From contig NZ_BBJU01000026.1 of assembly GCF_000739935.1 (NCBI RefSeq), positions 62,001 through 126,000 of the forward strand: a DNA stretch of 64,000 nt, given 5' to 3'. The DNA is from Agrobacterium rubi TR3 = NBRC 13261 (GTDB lineage: Bacteria; Pseudomonadota; Alphaproteobacteria; Rhizobiales; Rhizobiaceae). The translations under genes and the position numbers were made by a program. Every line of letters starts with the position of its first letter. The stretch's first letter is position 1. The notes beneath the pieces are model-generated. The model had not been told where the DNA came from. It did not search any database and saw only the letters and a program-made list of their open reading frames with translations. Shown here piece after piece: positions 34,189 through 43,244 of the stretch.

Positions 34189-35218
34189 ACTCGGCGTTTT
34201 CATAATATTTGGTCAGATTTCCACCCAGGAATGAGTTGGCCAAAGGGCGGTACGACTTGGCAAGGTTCAGCGCCATGTCATCATTCTGTAGATAGAGATA
34301 CGGTTCAAGCCAGGCAATCTGAAAGGCTTTCAGCTTCTCTTTGCGGGTTTGAAAGCTTTGTTTCGTGCCAGCAATATCCGCGACGATTTCAGGATTTGCC
34401 AAAGCGGAAACCGTAAAGTCGACGATCTTGTCGAGCTTGCCGTCGCACACAGCCAAACTGTCCGGCCTTGAGGGGTAGAGAATACGTGCTGTCATCACGA
34501 TCGGGGCTAAGGCGTGGAGTTGATAGTGAAGCGCCTTGTCCTTGCGTTTCATCTCCTCCGGCAAACTGCCGTCCGGGCCTGCCGAGCATATCAACATCTG
34601 ATTTGTCTGCGCACCCCAATCCATCAGGTTTTGTCGGCCGGTAATGGCGCCCACCTGCGCTGCGGCGAGGCCCGCCCATGCCCGGTGATTGTTACGGGAC
34701 GCCATGGGCGGGGCTTGCGTGTCGAAGTAGACGATCTGCTTTTCCGTCAGTGCGGCCAGCCAATCCTCAATCGATTTCATGTCTGCGGCAGACGGTTTTT
34801 CCACGGTCAGCGCTCTGGCATAGGCGGCGGAAATACCGGCAATTCGGGAGGAAAGTGCCAGATGCGCGTTCATGGTTTCGGCCTGCGTCAAGGCGCCGGC
34901 CTGTGCCCAACCCGCCAAGCTGCGAAAAATGCACTCTGCTGCGGCACCGGCCTTCTTTTCGTCCAGCGTTTTATTGGCCGCATCTGCCATATTGCGAATA
35001 AAGCCGTCGATCGGCGCGAGCGATTTTTCGACTTCGGCGTTCAGTTTTTCATCGATCTCCGAACGGGATCTGTCATCATCCTTGTATCGCGATGGTAAAT
35101 CGATATTCACCACCGGCTGCACGGTGGGGCACTCTTCCGCCGCCATAACACTGGTCTGGAAGAAACAGGTGCTCAGGCCCACAGCGAGCACCACATGTTT
35201 GAGGAAAAATCCGGTCAT
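34187..35218 (-). CDS. algL: AlgL-like alginate lyase family protein (PL5), altered active site
   Basis: Periplasmic protein of 343 aa with a signal peptide (hydrophobic core to SVMAAEE, about residue 25). The PL5 marker NNH is present in SRNNHRAWAG (usually NNHSYW). From memory of the family, the catalytic Arg and Tyr lie in an RAL-x-YHNY stretch; here the matching text is KALHYQLH, so Arg becomes Lys and Tyr becomes His. In alginate producers AlgL clears stray polymer from the periplasm. Here it may be a weak lyase or a structural part of the export complex. ATG 35218 is chosen over TTG 35233. Last gene of the operon. Confidence 0.8.
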   Translation of the reverse strand: MTGFFLKHVVLAVGLSTCFFQTSVMAAEECPTVQPVVNIDLPSRYKDDDRSRSEIDEKLNAEVEKSLAPIDGFIRNMADAANKTLDEKKAGAAAECIFRSLAGWAQAGALTQAETMNAHLALSSRIAGISAAYARALTVEKPSAADMKSIEDWLAALTEKQIVYFDTQAPPMASRNNHRAWAGLAAAQVGAITGRQNLMDWGAQTNQMLICSAGPDGSLPEEMKRKDKALHYQLHALAPIVMTARILYPSRPDSLAVCDGKLDKIVDFTVSALANPEIVADIAGTKQSFQTRKEKLKAFQIAWLEPYLYLQNDDMALNLAKSYRPLANSFLGGNLTKYYENAE

Positions 35219-35229
35219 ATTTCTGTTCC

Positions 35230-37965
35230 TCAATTGATCTTCGCATTCATACCCGTCAGCATTTCTGCCGCTTCGTCACTACCAAGGTCCGATGCTTTGC
35301 GCAGCCAGACGCGGGCTTCGTCCAGAGAAACCGGTCCGCCAATTCCGTAGGCATGATTTCGGGCCAATATCAGCATTGCCGGCACATCGTTGAAGTTCGC
35401 TGCCGCAACAAGCAACATTTGCGCCTGTTTGACATCTTCTCCCGGTCTTGGTTCCGTTACGATAAACTTGGCATATTCTCTCATACCACCGGGGTCTCCG
35501 CTCTCTGCGGCTGATTTATAGATGGCATGCAAATCCAGGTTTGACAGGACCAGCGAGCGCACCGGCCCATTCATTTTCTTGATGCGTGCGACACGATCAT
35601 AAAGCTGGTCGGGCGTCGCGTTCTTGATGGAGGACAAAACGACATTGGCGGCCTTGTCCTTGGAGTAGCTTTTCTTGCCCGGGTCGGAGTAATGGCTCAG
35701 AAGCACCATCTCTGCTTTCATGTCACCGAAGCGCACCGCAGCATCATAAAGAGCAAGGGCTTTTTCGGACATATCCTTGCCCTGTCCGTTCGACGCAAAA
35801 TCACCAAGCAGCCTGAACCGCCAGCCACGTTGCTCGGTCAGTTCCCCTGCAACCTTCATCCAGCTATCGGCCTTCGCGCTGTCAACCGGGCCATATGCCT
35901 TTGCCAACGCAAATGCGTTTTCGAAATTACAGTCCATGATGGACGATGCCATAGACAGAAGGCGGCTTTGCGCATCGACGGACCGGTCCGCCTCAGCCGC
36001 AAACATCAATGCGGTCGCATCGCCATTGGTCGATATTACACTGGCGTATTGGGCGTAGACACTGTTCGTATCGCGCAACGACGCCAGAGTGCGCATGGCG
36101 CGGCCATTGCCTTCTGCGCTGGCTTTTTCCAGATAATCCAGCGCCAGTTTGCGTAGCGTCTCGTTTTCAGGAAGGTTTGCGATGACCGCATTGGCGGCAG
36201 CAACACGCGTCGTGACCGATCCGGTTTCAGCCGCTGAAACGTACAAGCGAAGCGCGTCCTGCTTCATGCTTTCGTTCGTTGCGGCAGCCAGCAACAGCTT
36301 GGCATGGCCTATACCAGCGTCGCCATCTGCCGCGACCTTGGCTGTCCATTGCCGCAGCGTTGGCTCATCGGCATGCGTCAACTTGAGATAATAGAGATAG
36401 GCGGCCAGTGCATCGGCACGGCCATACAACGCCTCGGACTGCAACGCTGCAATTTCAACCGCGTCGGGACGGCGTACCAGCTTTACGATCCGCCAGAGAG
36501 GCCAGCTCGCTGCGGCGTCCTCGTCGTTCATTTGCTGCCACTTTGCAGCTTCCTGAAAATCAGGACCGCCCGGTCGCCGGCAAAGATAGGCCGCTTTCAG
36601 ATCATTGACGGTGCCGGTGACGCCGAAATTTTCAAGCACGGAGCGGAGCAGGTTCGTCGCTTCATTGAAGCGGCCCGGCTCATCGACGTGTCGCAAGCGC
36701 ATGTCGGCAAGGCTGCGCATGGAGGAAACATCGCGCAGCTTTGCCCCCTGTTCAAACAGGGCGGTTGCCTCTGCTTCACCGGCCCATTGACCGTGTTTCT
36801 CAAGCGTGAGAGTTCCGAGCCTGGAGAAGGCCCACACCGGAGGCTGCGGCAGTTCCGAGAGCTTTCGCAGCGTCTCCTCATAGGCTTGGACGGAACGAAG
36901 GTCGTCAGTGTCCGCTCTATAGAGGCTGGCAAGGTGTGTCAGACTGGCGCGATTGCCTTCATCCGCGGCCTTGATGAAATATTGACGGGCAAGCGTTTCA
37001 TTCTTTTCGACAATGGCGCCCGCATTGTAAATCTTGGCCAATTCCACCATGGCCGGTATCATGCCGCGGTCGGCCGCCATTTTGAGATACCGCAAGAGAA
37101 TGTCGTTATCTTTCTCGATGGCGGTACTTTCCATATGGTAACGGGCGACTTTCCAGGCAGCCGTTCCATCACCCAGGTCGGCGGCTACTCTCAACCATGC
37201 CTCGGCAATGTGACGATTCGCAGCGACGACTTCGCCCTTTTCGAATTCGCGGGCGATACGACCGATCCGTTCGCAAATTCTGTCGTCCAGCTTGCCGACC
37301 ATGGAGCCCAGCGCCATGGTGATCGCCAAGGATGGTTCCATGTCCCAACCGGGCGTAGGCTTGCCGTCCAGTTGCAACTTTGCCAGGGTCAGCAAGGCAT
37401 CCGCATGGCCGTTCGATGCTGCCCGCACGAGCAGTTTCTCGACCGCTTCCTGTCCGCCCTGGTCCTTTACGAGGCCACTTGAGATGAGGTCCGCTGCCAT
37501 TTTCATCTCACGCGCCGACATGCCGTTGCCAAGCTCGAAAAGCTTCTTCAGGAGACCGGATTGTTCAAGCTCCGTAATTTTGCTGGCGCGCAAATAGAGC
37601 GAGATCCGTTCCGCCATGACGTCACTGGCAGAAAGATCGCTCCGTTCACCCAGACGCTCGATCATGCTGTCGACAAGCTGGAAATTGCGCGTCGCGTCCA
37701 TGTCGCGCAGTCTCTGTGCCTCACGCAGGATGATCCAGCCTTTCGTGCTCGGCAGCGTCTTTTGGTCCCAGGATGTCCAACGCTTCGAGATATCGTCATC
37801 GGTCGCGCGCTGAATGCAGATATTTGCCGGCTCCACCACCGGAGGCAGGAATTCGATTTTAAGCGGCTCTGACGGTGCTGCCCATACGGTAGTTGCTGAC
37901 ACGGCCAACATGGCAGAGGAGAGAAGAAAGCCCAGAGCACCGTGGTTTTTGGAAGAAAAAGACAT
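35230..37965 (-). CDS. Large Sel1/TPR-repeat periplasmic protein, AlgK-like
   Basis: Protein of 911 aa with a signal peptide (cleavage near TTVWAAP, residue about 30) and no lipobox cysteine. Almost the whole length is helical repeats of Sel1 type, for example ALLTLAKLQLDG, YLKMAADRGMIPAMVELAKIYNAG, YFIKAADEGNRASLTHLASLYRA and WLRKASDLGSDEAAEML near the C-terminus. AlgK of Pseudomonas is a lipoprotein of about half this length that binds the AlgE porin and AlgX. The operon position and repeat type make this the AlgK counterpart, but size and lack of lipid anchor differ. Strong GGAGG before ATG 37965. Confidence 0.75.
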   Translation of the reverse strand: MSFSSKNHGALGFLLSSAMLAVSATTVWAAPSEPLKIEFLPPVVEPANICIQRATDDDISKRWTSWDQKTLPSTKGWIILREAQRLRDMDATRNFQLVDSMIERLGERSDLSASDVMAERISLYLRASKITELEQSGLLKKLFELGNGMSAREMKMAADLISSGLVKDQGGQEAVEKLLVRAASNGHADALLTLAKLQLDGKPTPGWDMEPSLAITMALGSMVGKLDDRICERIGRIAREFEKGEVVAANRHIAEAWLRVAADLGDGTAAWKVARYHMESTAIEKDNDILLRYLKMAADRGMIPAMVELAKIYNAGAIVEKNETLARQYFIKAADEGNRASLTHLASLYRADTDDLRSVQAYEETLRKLSELPQPPVWAFSRLGTLTLEKHGQWAGEAEATALFEQGAKLRDVSSMRSLADMRLRHVDEPGRFNEATNLLRSVLENFGVTGTVNDLKAAYLCRRPGGPDFQEAAKWQQMNDEDAAASWPLWRIVKLVRRPDAVEIAALQSEALYGRADALAAYLYYLKLTHADEPTLRQWTAKVAADGDAGIGHAKLLLAAATNESMKQDALRLYVSAAETGSVTTRVAAANAVIANLPENETLRKLALDYLEKASAEGNGRAMRTLASLRDTNSVYAQYASVISTNGDATALMFAAEADRSVDAQSRLLSMASSIMDCNFENAFALAKAYGPVDSAKADSWMKVAGELTEQRGWRFRLLGDFASNGQGKDMSEKALALYDAAVRFGDMKAEMVLLSHYSDPGKKSYSKDKAANVVLSSIKNATPDQLYDRVARIKKMNGPVRSLVLSNLDLHAIYKSAAESGDPGGMREYAKFIVTEPRPGEDVKQAQMLLVAAANFNDVPAMLILARNHAYGIGGPVSLDEARVWLRKASDLGSDEAAEMLTGMNAKIN

Positions 37966-37974
37966 GAAGGCCTC

Positions 37975-38601
37975 CTATCGCTGCAAAAGGTTGTTTTCGA
38001 GAGCAACGGCGCTATAGCGACCGTTGGCACCGGTGATCACAATCGAGTAGGCAGCCTTGCGCTTGAGATCGATCGTCTCGGTCTTGGCAACAGCCGTTCC
38101 GTCCTTCTGTATCTCGAAGGCCAGAGACAGCGGTGCCTTTAACGCGACATCCATGCTCTCACCCGCCGCCACGCCTTTAAGCGCAACAGCCTTTGCAGCC
38201 GGTACGAACAGGTCGATGCTGGCAAGGTCACTCAAATTATAGAGATAAAGCTGCGCCTTGGCGGGATCGTTTTTGACCGCATCGCTAAAAATGCGCTCCC
38301 CGTCCAGCCCCATCGTCATCGTGTAATATTTGCCTGGCTCGACCGTCATGACTGCGCTTTGTCCGCCAGAGGAAATCTCCACAGAGCCGGCATCCACATT
38401 CACATAGGGCGAGACGCCTTGCGTCGGTGGCACAGGTTTTCCGCCGATCGTCGCTGTTTGCTGATCAACGCTCACAACCCGCACGAAGGATGCCTTGGGA
38501 TCGACGGCCTTGCCATACAGTCCAGCATCCTGTGCGTGCCCTGTCGTGACGGCGAACCCTGCGACTAGCACGGCTATGGAAGACATCGTTTTATGGTTCA
38601 T
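37975..38601 (-). CDS. algF: AlgF-like alginate O-acetylation protein
   Basis: Periplasmic protein of 208 aa with a signal peptide ending near TGHAQDAG. The start of the mature part, DAGLYGKAVDPKASFVRVV, matches the AlgF family (an ALYG...SAFVR pattern), and the rest is beta-rich. AlgF works with AlgI, AlgJ and AlgX in O-acetylation of the polymer in the periplasm. It lies 1 bp after the algX-like stop and 9 bp before the AlgK-like gene. Confidence 0.85.
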   Translation of the reverse strand: MNHKTMSSIAVLVAGFAVTTGHAQDAGLYGKAVDPKASFVRVVSVDQQTATIGGKPVPPTQGVSPYVNVDAGSVEISSGGQSAVMTVEPGKYYTMTMGLDGERIFSDAVKNDPAKAQLYLYNLSDLASIDLFVPAAKAVALKGVAAGESMDVALKAPLSLAFEIQKDGTAVAKTETIDLKRKAAYSIVITGANGRYSAVALENNLLQR

Positions 38602-38602
38602 G

Positions 38603-39937
38603 TCAGTTGTCCTTTGTGCTGGCCGTGTGGCAAATGCTCACATTGGCGCTTTCGGGAGACAGGGTGTCGAACGTGATCTGGACATTCTTGACGGACTTGG
38701 ATCTGGCATCGAACGGGAAGTAGTAGCGTCCACTGGATGCCGCACGGTCAGGACGCGAAATCTGCGTTTCGATGACGTCCCCGTCCTCAAGCCCGACACG
38801 CAGCATGGCGGAACGGCTGTTCTCGTTACCGGCATAGGCCAGAATGACGGACGGGCCTTCCAGGCTTTCCGGCCGCAGCTCCAGATCAAGCACGTTTTCA
38901 GTCGAGGCAGAAAATTCCGGCGATGCGCCGCTATCGCATACCTTGACGGCGGCGGAGGCCAGTTCGCGCAACGGTGCATCTCCGAATTTGCCGAGATTGT
39001 TGTAGATCGGGTTTTCCCAGATCAGGAAGCGCGGCCGCTTTTCCGCAAAATTCAACGAGGTGATATATGCCGTGATGGAGCCAAACTGGTTGCCGCCTGA
39101 GACCGCATAATTGTTGACGGATGTTCCCAGTTGCTGAGAGAGAAAGCCTGCAAAATTTGCCGGAGCAAGATCGGAAAAGCTCGTACCGACCAGCGCAACC
39201 TGCTCGCCCTCATCAGTATTGCCGAAAATATCGAGCTGCGCACCGCCTGAGGTGATGACTTCCGTCGTTTCGAAGGCTTCCATTTCGGCAGCCGGTAGCG
39301 ACGACACGCATGACGCCTGAAGAAAGCGCCGCATGGTGGAAATAATCTGCTGGCGACCAGCCGACTTCGTCTCGAAGGTTGCGTTCTGCAAACCGTCTGC
39401 GCCGGGCAAGGCTTTGATCGTCGCGGCAACCTCGCTGGCGGCAGCCTGTGCGCCCCATGCCGTCCAGTGGAAGTCTGCCTGCAAAAACGGCGGATGCTTG
39501 CGATCGTTGCTTTGCAGCGCCTTGAGCACATCGACGGTCACGACGCCGTTGCGGCGCAATTTTGCAAGCGTCTCGTCATAGGCGACCTTGGCGATCTCGT
39601 AATTGAACCCCAGCTCGGCGGTTCTGTCCGGCAGATATTGCGGCATCGTCAGGCTCTTGGTGGGGATCGGTACATAGATCAGCGTGGTGCCATTGGCCTC
39701 CAGCGCCCGTGCCACTTCGGCCAGTTGCTTTGCGGTATGTTCCCCAAGCTGATGCTGCATCCGGATATCGGCGAGAACGCGGAAAAAATACCCGTCCTTG
39801 CCTTCGACCGATGCCACGAGAGGGTCTTCTTCAAGGCCGGTGCAGCCGAAATTCGAAGCCATGACGGGAGATGACCACAAAGCCATACACATCAGGGAAA
39901 CAATGAGCGGTGCACGAATGTTCAAAATGCTACTCAT
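38603..39937 (-). CDS. algX: AlgX-like alginate O-acetyltransferase
   Basis: Periplasmic protein of 444 aa with a signal peptide (to PVMASNF). It has an SGNH-like acetyltransferase domain: the D-x-H motif is D155/H157 in LQADFHWTAWGAQ and the nucleophile is S253 in ALVGTSFSD. From about residue 310 a beta-rich region follows that fits the C-terminal carbohydrate-binding module of AlgX; this distinguishes it from the shorter AlgJ-like protein encoded nearby. Catalytic residues are intact. It overlaps the preceding Sel1 gene by 8 bp. Confidence 0.87.
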   Translation of the reverse strand: MSSILNIRAPLIVSLMCMALWSSPVMASNFGCTGLEEDPLVASVEGKDGYFFRVLADIRMQHQLGEHTAKQLAEVARALEANGTTLIYVPIPTKSLTMPQYLPDRTAELGFNYEIAKVAYDETLAKLRRNGVVTVDVLKALQSNDRKHPPFLQADFHWTAWGAQAAASEVAATIKALPGADGLQNATFETKSAGRQQIISTMRRFLQASCVSSLPAAEMEAFETTEVITSGGAQLDIFGNTDEGEQVALVGTSFSDLAPANFAGFLSQQLGTSVNNYAVSGGNQFGSITAYITSLNFAEKRPRFLIWENPIYNNLGKFGDAPLRELASAAVKVCDSGASPEFSASTENVLDLELRPESLEGPSVILAYAGNENSRSAMLRVGLEDGDVIETQISRPDRAASSGRYYFPFDARSKSVKNVQITFDTLSPESANVSICHTASTKDN

Positions 39938-40694
39938 TCATGTCTCCAGAAATCGGGCTTTCCGTTGCCGCGGCAGAAGCGAGCTTGCGTCGAAGCGCGC
40001 CAGCCACACTCTGGGTCTTCAAGTCGTCAGAGCGTTCCGCAACCACCAGATAGGCTTCGATCTCACTGCGTTTAGTGGTCAAGCCGTTGGTTGAGATAAG
40101 GCTGATGGCTTCTTCCAGCGCGGCAGTGGCATTGCCGCGATGTGCGGCACTGGCGCGGAACGCGGCATATTTCGCAGGGCTGTTTTCGAAAGGCGTGCCA
40201 GACCGATATGCGCCCATAAGCCCTTCGAACGCAGCTTCATCGCCGCGTGCGGCATGAGCACGCAAGACGGTCTCTGCGGCATCGAGACGCTTCCGATTGG
40301 CAGGTTCAGGGTCGATCTTCCGCACCAGCGCAACGAGCGGTTTGACCGCGCCGGAGCGACCGGCGGCGGCAGCCATGGTGAAATAGTGCAGGGCATCCTT
40401 TGCAAGTTCCGGCTTTTCATAGAGCTGTTTGGCAACCAGCATGGCCGCCAGACTATCGCCGCGATCCGCCAGAACCTGAAGCTGCCGATAGGAGATACGC
40501 TGCTTCTTGACCATACGCTTGCGCGCATCGCGCAATTCCAGGGTGGGAAGCTGGTCCGTGCGCGTAATGCCGGCGATGAAACCAGCCTTGCGACGCTGCT
40601 GGGCATCGGCACCGACCACCGTTGCCAACATCATGGTAGATGCCAAGAAGACGACGCTGAAAATCCGAAAGCGGGGGGTATCAGAGCTTTGCAT
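39930..40694 (-). CDS. Short Sel1/TPR-repeat periplasmic protein
   Basis: Protein of 254 aa with a signal peptide (hydrophobic core to VGADAQQ, about residue 32) and helical repeats of Sel1 type (AAMLVAKQLYEKPELAKDAL, HYFTMAAAAGRSGAVKPLV). It overlaps algJ by 14 bp and algX by 8 bp. No counterpart stands at this position in the Pseudomonas operon. Together with the 911-aa protein it may replace AlgK functions, or form a bridge between the acetylation complex and export. Function is inferred from position only. Confidence 0.75.
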   Translation of the reverse strand: MQSSDTPRFRIFSVVFLASTMMLATVVGADAQQRRKAGFIAGITRTDQLPTLELRDARKRMVKKQRISYRQLQVLADRGDSLAAMLVAKQLYEKPELAKDALHYFTMAAAAGRSGAVKPLVALVRKIDPEPANRKRLDAAETVLRAHAARGDEAAFEGLMGAYRSGTPFENSPAKYAAFRASAAHRGNATAALEEAISLISTNGLTTKRSEIEAYLVVAERSDDLKTQSVAGALRRKLASAAATESPISGDMNE

Positions 40695-41799
40695 GGCCGA
40701 CCTCCATTGCTGCTGGCGTTGCTGCCCAAAGTTTTGCGTCGGTCAGAAAACGAACCGGAAATTCCCACAACACCGTTTGCGGAAGGGAATCGACGTTTTC
40801 CAGAGAGGCAAGATATTGGCGCATGGGTGCGACCGGCCCCTGGCCAACCAGCGCGGCATTGGCAACATCCAGTCCAGACTGGAACGACAGAAAGGATGCG
40901 AAGGACCAGAGTTCGTTGGCGCTGTAACTCGTGCCAACGAGTGCAACCGGAATGCGCGTTGCGTTGCCGAAGATGTCATCGACCGGCTGATCGCCAGATG
41001 TCTGCGCCAAATGATAGGGCGTCACGGTTTCGTTTCCGAGACCGACGAGTGGCGCAAAAACGCCACCGGTGACGTATTTGACTAGATCACCCTCGATGCG
41101 GTCCTCGGCACCCGGCGAAATCTCATAGTTTCCAGGCTTCTCTCCAAGCACCTGTGTCGCGACGGCACCGGCGACCGCCTGTGCACCGGCAGGCGTCCAG
41201 TGGGTGTCGGTCTTCAAAAACACTTGGCGGTCCTGACGGGCTGACATCAGCGCCGAGCGGGTGTCGACGGTCTTGACGCCCCGCGCTTCAAGTCGTGCCC
41301 TGAAATCATCATAGAGCTTTTCGCTGTAGGACGACGCTGCGGACTGCTTGGCCTCATCTGCATAGACATCGCTCTTGGCTGGCAGCGGAACCATGGCCAG
41401 TTGCACGCCTTTTTCACTCAATATCTTCGAGATCGCCGCTATATGGTCCACGGAGGCCGTCAGATAAGCGTCGATATCAGCGGGGGAGCGGAACTCCTCA
41501 TCGGTGAAGAGATAACCGTCCTGTCCCGAGACGACCCCTCGCCTTCCTTCTCCCAGAAGAAGGTACCGGGCTGCGCCAATGATTTCGACGGCGAGTTGTC
41601 GATGGGGCAGACCATCACGGTAGAGCTTCTCCAAATGAACCGTCACACCACCATTCAAAACCGATGTAAGCGACAGATCGTCCTGTACATGGGCGGGCTG
41701 CAAGCGCTCCGGCATGCCGAAGTTGGCGAAGGCTGCATAGCCAAACAGCGCGGCAGGTATCAGAAGCTGGATTGCAAGAGACGAACGAATGGCCGTCAT
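40681..41799 (-). CDS. algJ: AlgJ-like alginate O-acetyltransferase
   Basis: Protein of 372 aa held to the inner membrane by an N-terminal hydrophobic segment (about residues 5-26). The SGNH-like site is intact: D198 and H200 in KTDTHWTPAGAQ and S291 in LVGTSYSANEL. There is no C-terminal binding module. AlgJ receives acetyl groups moved across the membrane by AlgI and helps acetylate the polymer. ATG 41799 has GGAG upstream; the frame is open a little further to 41853. It lies 10 bp after algI. Confidence 0.87.
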   Translation of the reverse strand: MTAIRSSLAIQLLIPAALFGYAAFANFGMPERLQPAHVQDDLSLTSVLNGGVTVHLEKLYRDGLPHRQLAVEIIGAARYLLLGEGRRGVVSGQDGYLFTDEEFRSPADIDAYLTASVDHIAAISKILSEKGVQLAMVPLPAKSDVYADEAKQSAASSYSEKLYDDFRARLEARGVKTVDTRSALMSARQDRQVFLKTDTHWTPAGAQAVAGAVATQVLGEKPGNYEISPGAEDRIEGDLVKYVTGGVFAPLVGLGNETVTPYHLAQTSGDQPVDDIFGNATRIPVALVGTSYSANELWSFASFLSFQSGLDVANAALVGQGPVAPMRQYLASLENVDSLPQTVLWEFPVRFLTDAKLWAATPAAMEVGHAKL

Positions 41800-41809
41800 G
41801 GGCGGGCTC

Positions 41810-43243
41810 CTAGAACTGGAAATAAAGGAAAGGGGAGTAGGCGCTGTCGGCAAGCTTCAGAACGGTCACGACACCCAGCAGAAGAACGGTCAGCGGCAGC
41901 GCAACCGAGGTCTGCATGACCATGGTTCCATCGGCGCTAAAGGTCACGTCCTGCTCAGGCTGGAAGAGATCGCGCAGCCAGGGCTCGAAGGCTGCAACCG
42001 CTGTTGCAACGACAAGCATCAGCAGCGCCTCTCGCGTGAAGGCCAGAGACAGCGCAGAGGTGAGCGGCAGACCGTGGAAGCCGAGCATGCCGGCGTAGAT
42101 ATTTGCCGCAATCGACAAATTTTCCGCCCTGAAGACGACCCAGCCGACCAGAACCAGCAACAATGTCAGGGGCAAAGAAACCCAGTGACGCGTGGCTTGC
42201 TTGTCCCAGCCCGTTGCCCGCTCGATTGCCAGTAAACCGCCATGCCACGCACCCCAGATCACGAATGTCCAGTTCGCACCGTGCCACAGGCCACCCAGCA
42301 ACATGACGAGGAACAGATTGATATAGGTGCGCAAAGGCCCCAGCCGGCTGCCGCCGAGCGAGATGTAGAGATAGTCACGCAGCCATGTGGAAAGGCTGAT
42401 ATGCCAGCGACGCCAGAATTCGGTGATACTGCGGCTCGTGTAGGGCATGTCGAAGTTCTTGACGAACTGAAAGCCGATCATCAAACCCAGGCCGCAGGCC
42501 ATGTTGCTGTATCCCGAAAAATCGAAATAAAGCTGGAGCATGTAGGCGATAGCGCCCGTCCAGGATTCGACGAGAGTTGGCGAGGGGTTGGAGAAGACCG
42601 CGTTCGCAAGCGGCGCGATGCTGTCTGCGATCAGTACCTTTTTGGCGAGGCCAATCGTGAAAAGCGCTGTTCCATCAGCAAATTTCTGCAGGCTGTGCTC
42701 GCGATGCTTGAACTGGCCGGCAAGATCGCGAAACCGCAGGATAGGGCCCGCGACAAGCTGCGGAAACAGCGCCTTGAAGGCGGCAAGATCAATGAAGTTA
42801 CGGGTTGCAGGCGTATCACGCCGGTAAACGTCGATCAGGTAGCTGACGGACTGAAATATATAAAAGGATATGCCGATCGGCAGGATGAGCCGCCAGTGAA
42901 AGCCCATCGCATCCGGCGTTGTTCCGCCAAGGGCGGCGATGCTATCGATGAAGAAGTTCAGATATTTGAAGATTCCAAGCACGAGCAGGCAACCCGTGAT
43001 GCCAACGATCATCAGAGCTTTCGCCAATGGGCGACCGAGATTTTTCTCGATGAAAATCGCGAAAAAATAGACCCAAACCGTGGTGGCGAACAACAGGCCA
43101 AGAAAGTCGACCCTCCACCATGCGTAAAAAACGTAGGAGCCGATCAAGATTGTTAGTGAACGAAACCGCGGCGGCGTCAGATAATAGGCAATAAGGAAGC
43201 ATGGCAGGTACATGAACAGGAAAATTTCGGACGAAAATACCAT
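41810..43243 (-). CDS. algI: AlgI-type MBOAT acetyl transporter
   Basis: Multi-pass membrane protein of 477 aa, MBOAT family. Marks include YVFYAWWRVDFLGLL near the N-terminus, LPIGISFYIFQSVSYLIDVYR, EFWRRWHISLSTWLRDYLYI, and the catalytic histidine H321 in LGGLWHGANW. All are typical for AlgI and related polysaccharide acetylation proteins. It passes acetyl groups from the cytoplasm to AlgJ/AlgX. One base separates it from the algG-like stop. Confidence 0.95.
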   Translation of the reverse strand: MVFSSEIFLFMYLPCFLIAYYLTPPRFRSLTILIGSYVFYAWWRVDFLGLLFATTVWVYFFAIFIEKNLGRPLAKALMIVGITGCLLVLGIFKYLNFFIDSIAALGGTTPDAMGFHWRLILPIGISFYIFQSVSYLIDVYRRDTPATRNFIDLAAFKALFPQLVAGPILRFRDLAGQFKHREHSLQKFADGTALFTIGLAKKVLIADSIAPLANAVFSNPSPTLVESWTGAIAYMLQLYFDFSGYSNMACGLGLMIGFQFVKNFDMPYTSRSITEFWRRWHISLSTWLRDYLYISLGGSRLGPLRTYINLFLVMLLGGLWHGANWTFVIWGAWHGGLLAIERATGWDKQATRHWVSLPLTLLLVLVGWVVFRAENLSIAANIYAGMLGFHGLPLTSALSLAFTREALLMLVVATAVAAFEPWLRDLFQPEQDVTFSADGTMVMQTSVALPLTVLLLGVVTVLKLADSAYSPFLYFQF

Positions 43244-43244
43244 C

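Noticed and set aside
36304-37482. 392-codon plus-strand frame inside the 911-aa Sel1 gene
   Set aside because: Composition is typical of antisense reading in GC-rich DNA, and the opposite strand has a complete repeat protein in an operon.
42242-43156. 304-codon plus-strand frame opposite algI
   Set aside because: Antisense to a very well conserved MBOAT gene; no recognisable domain.
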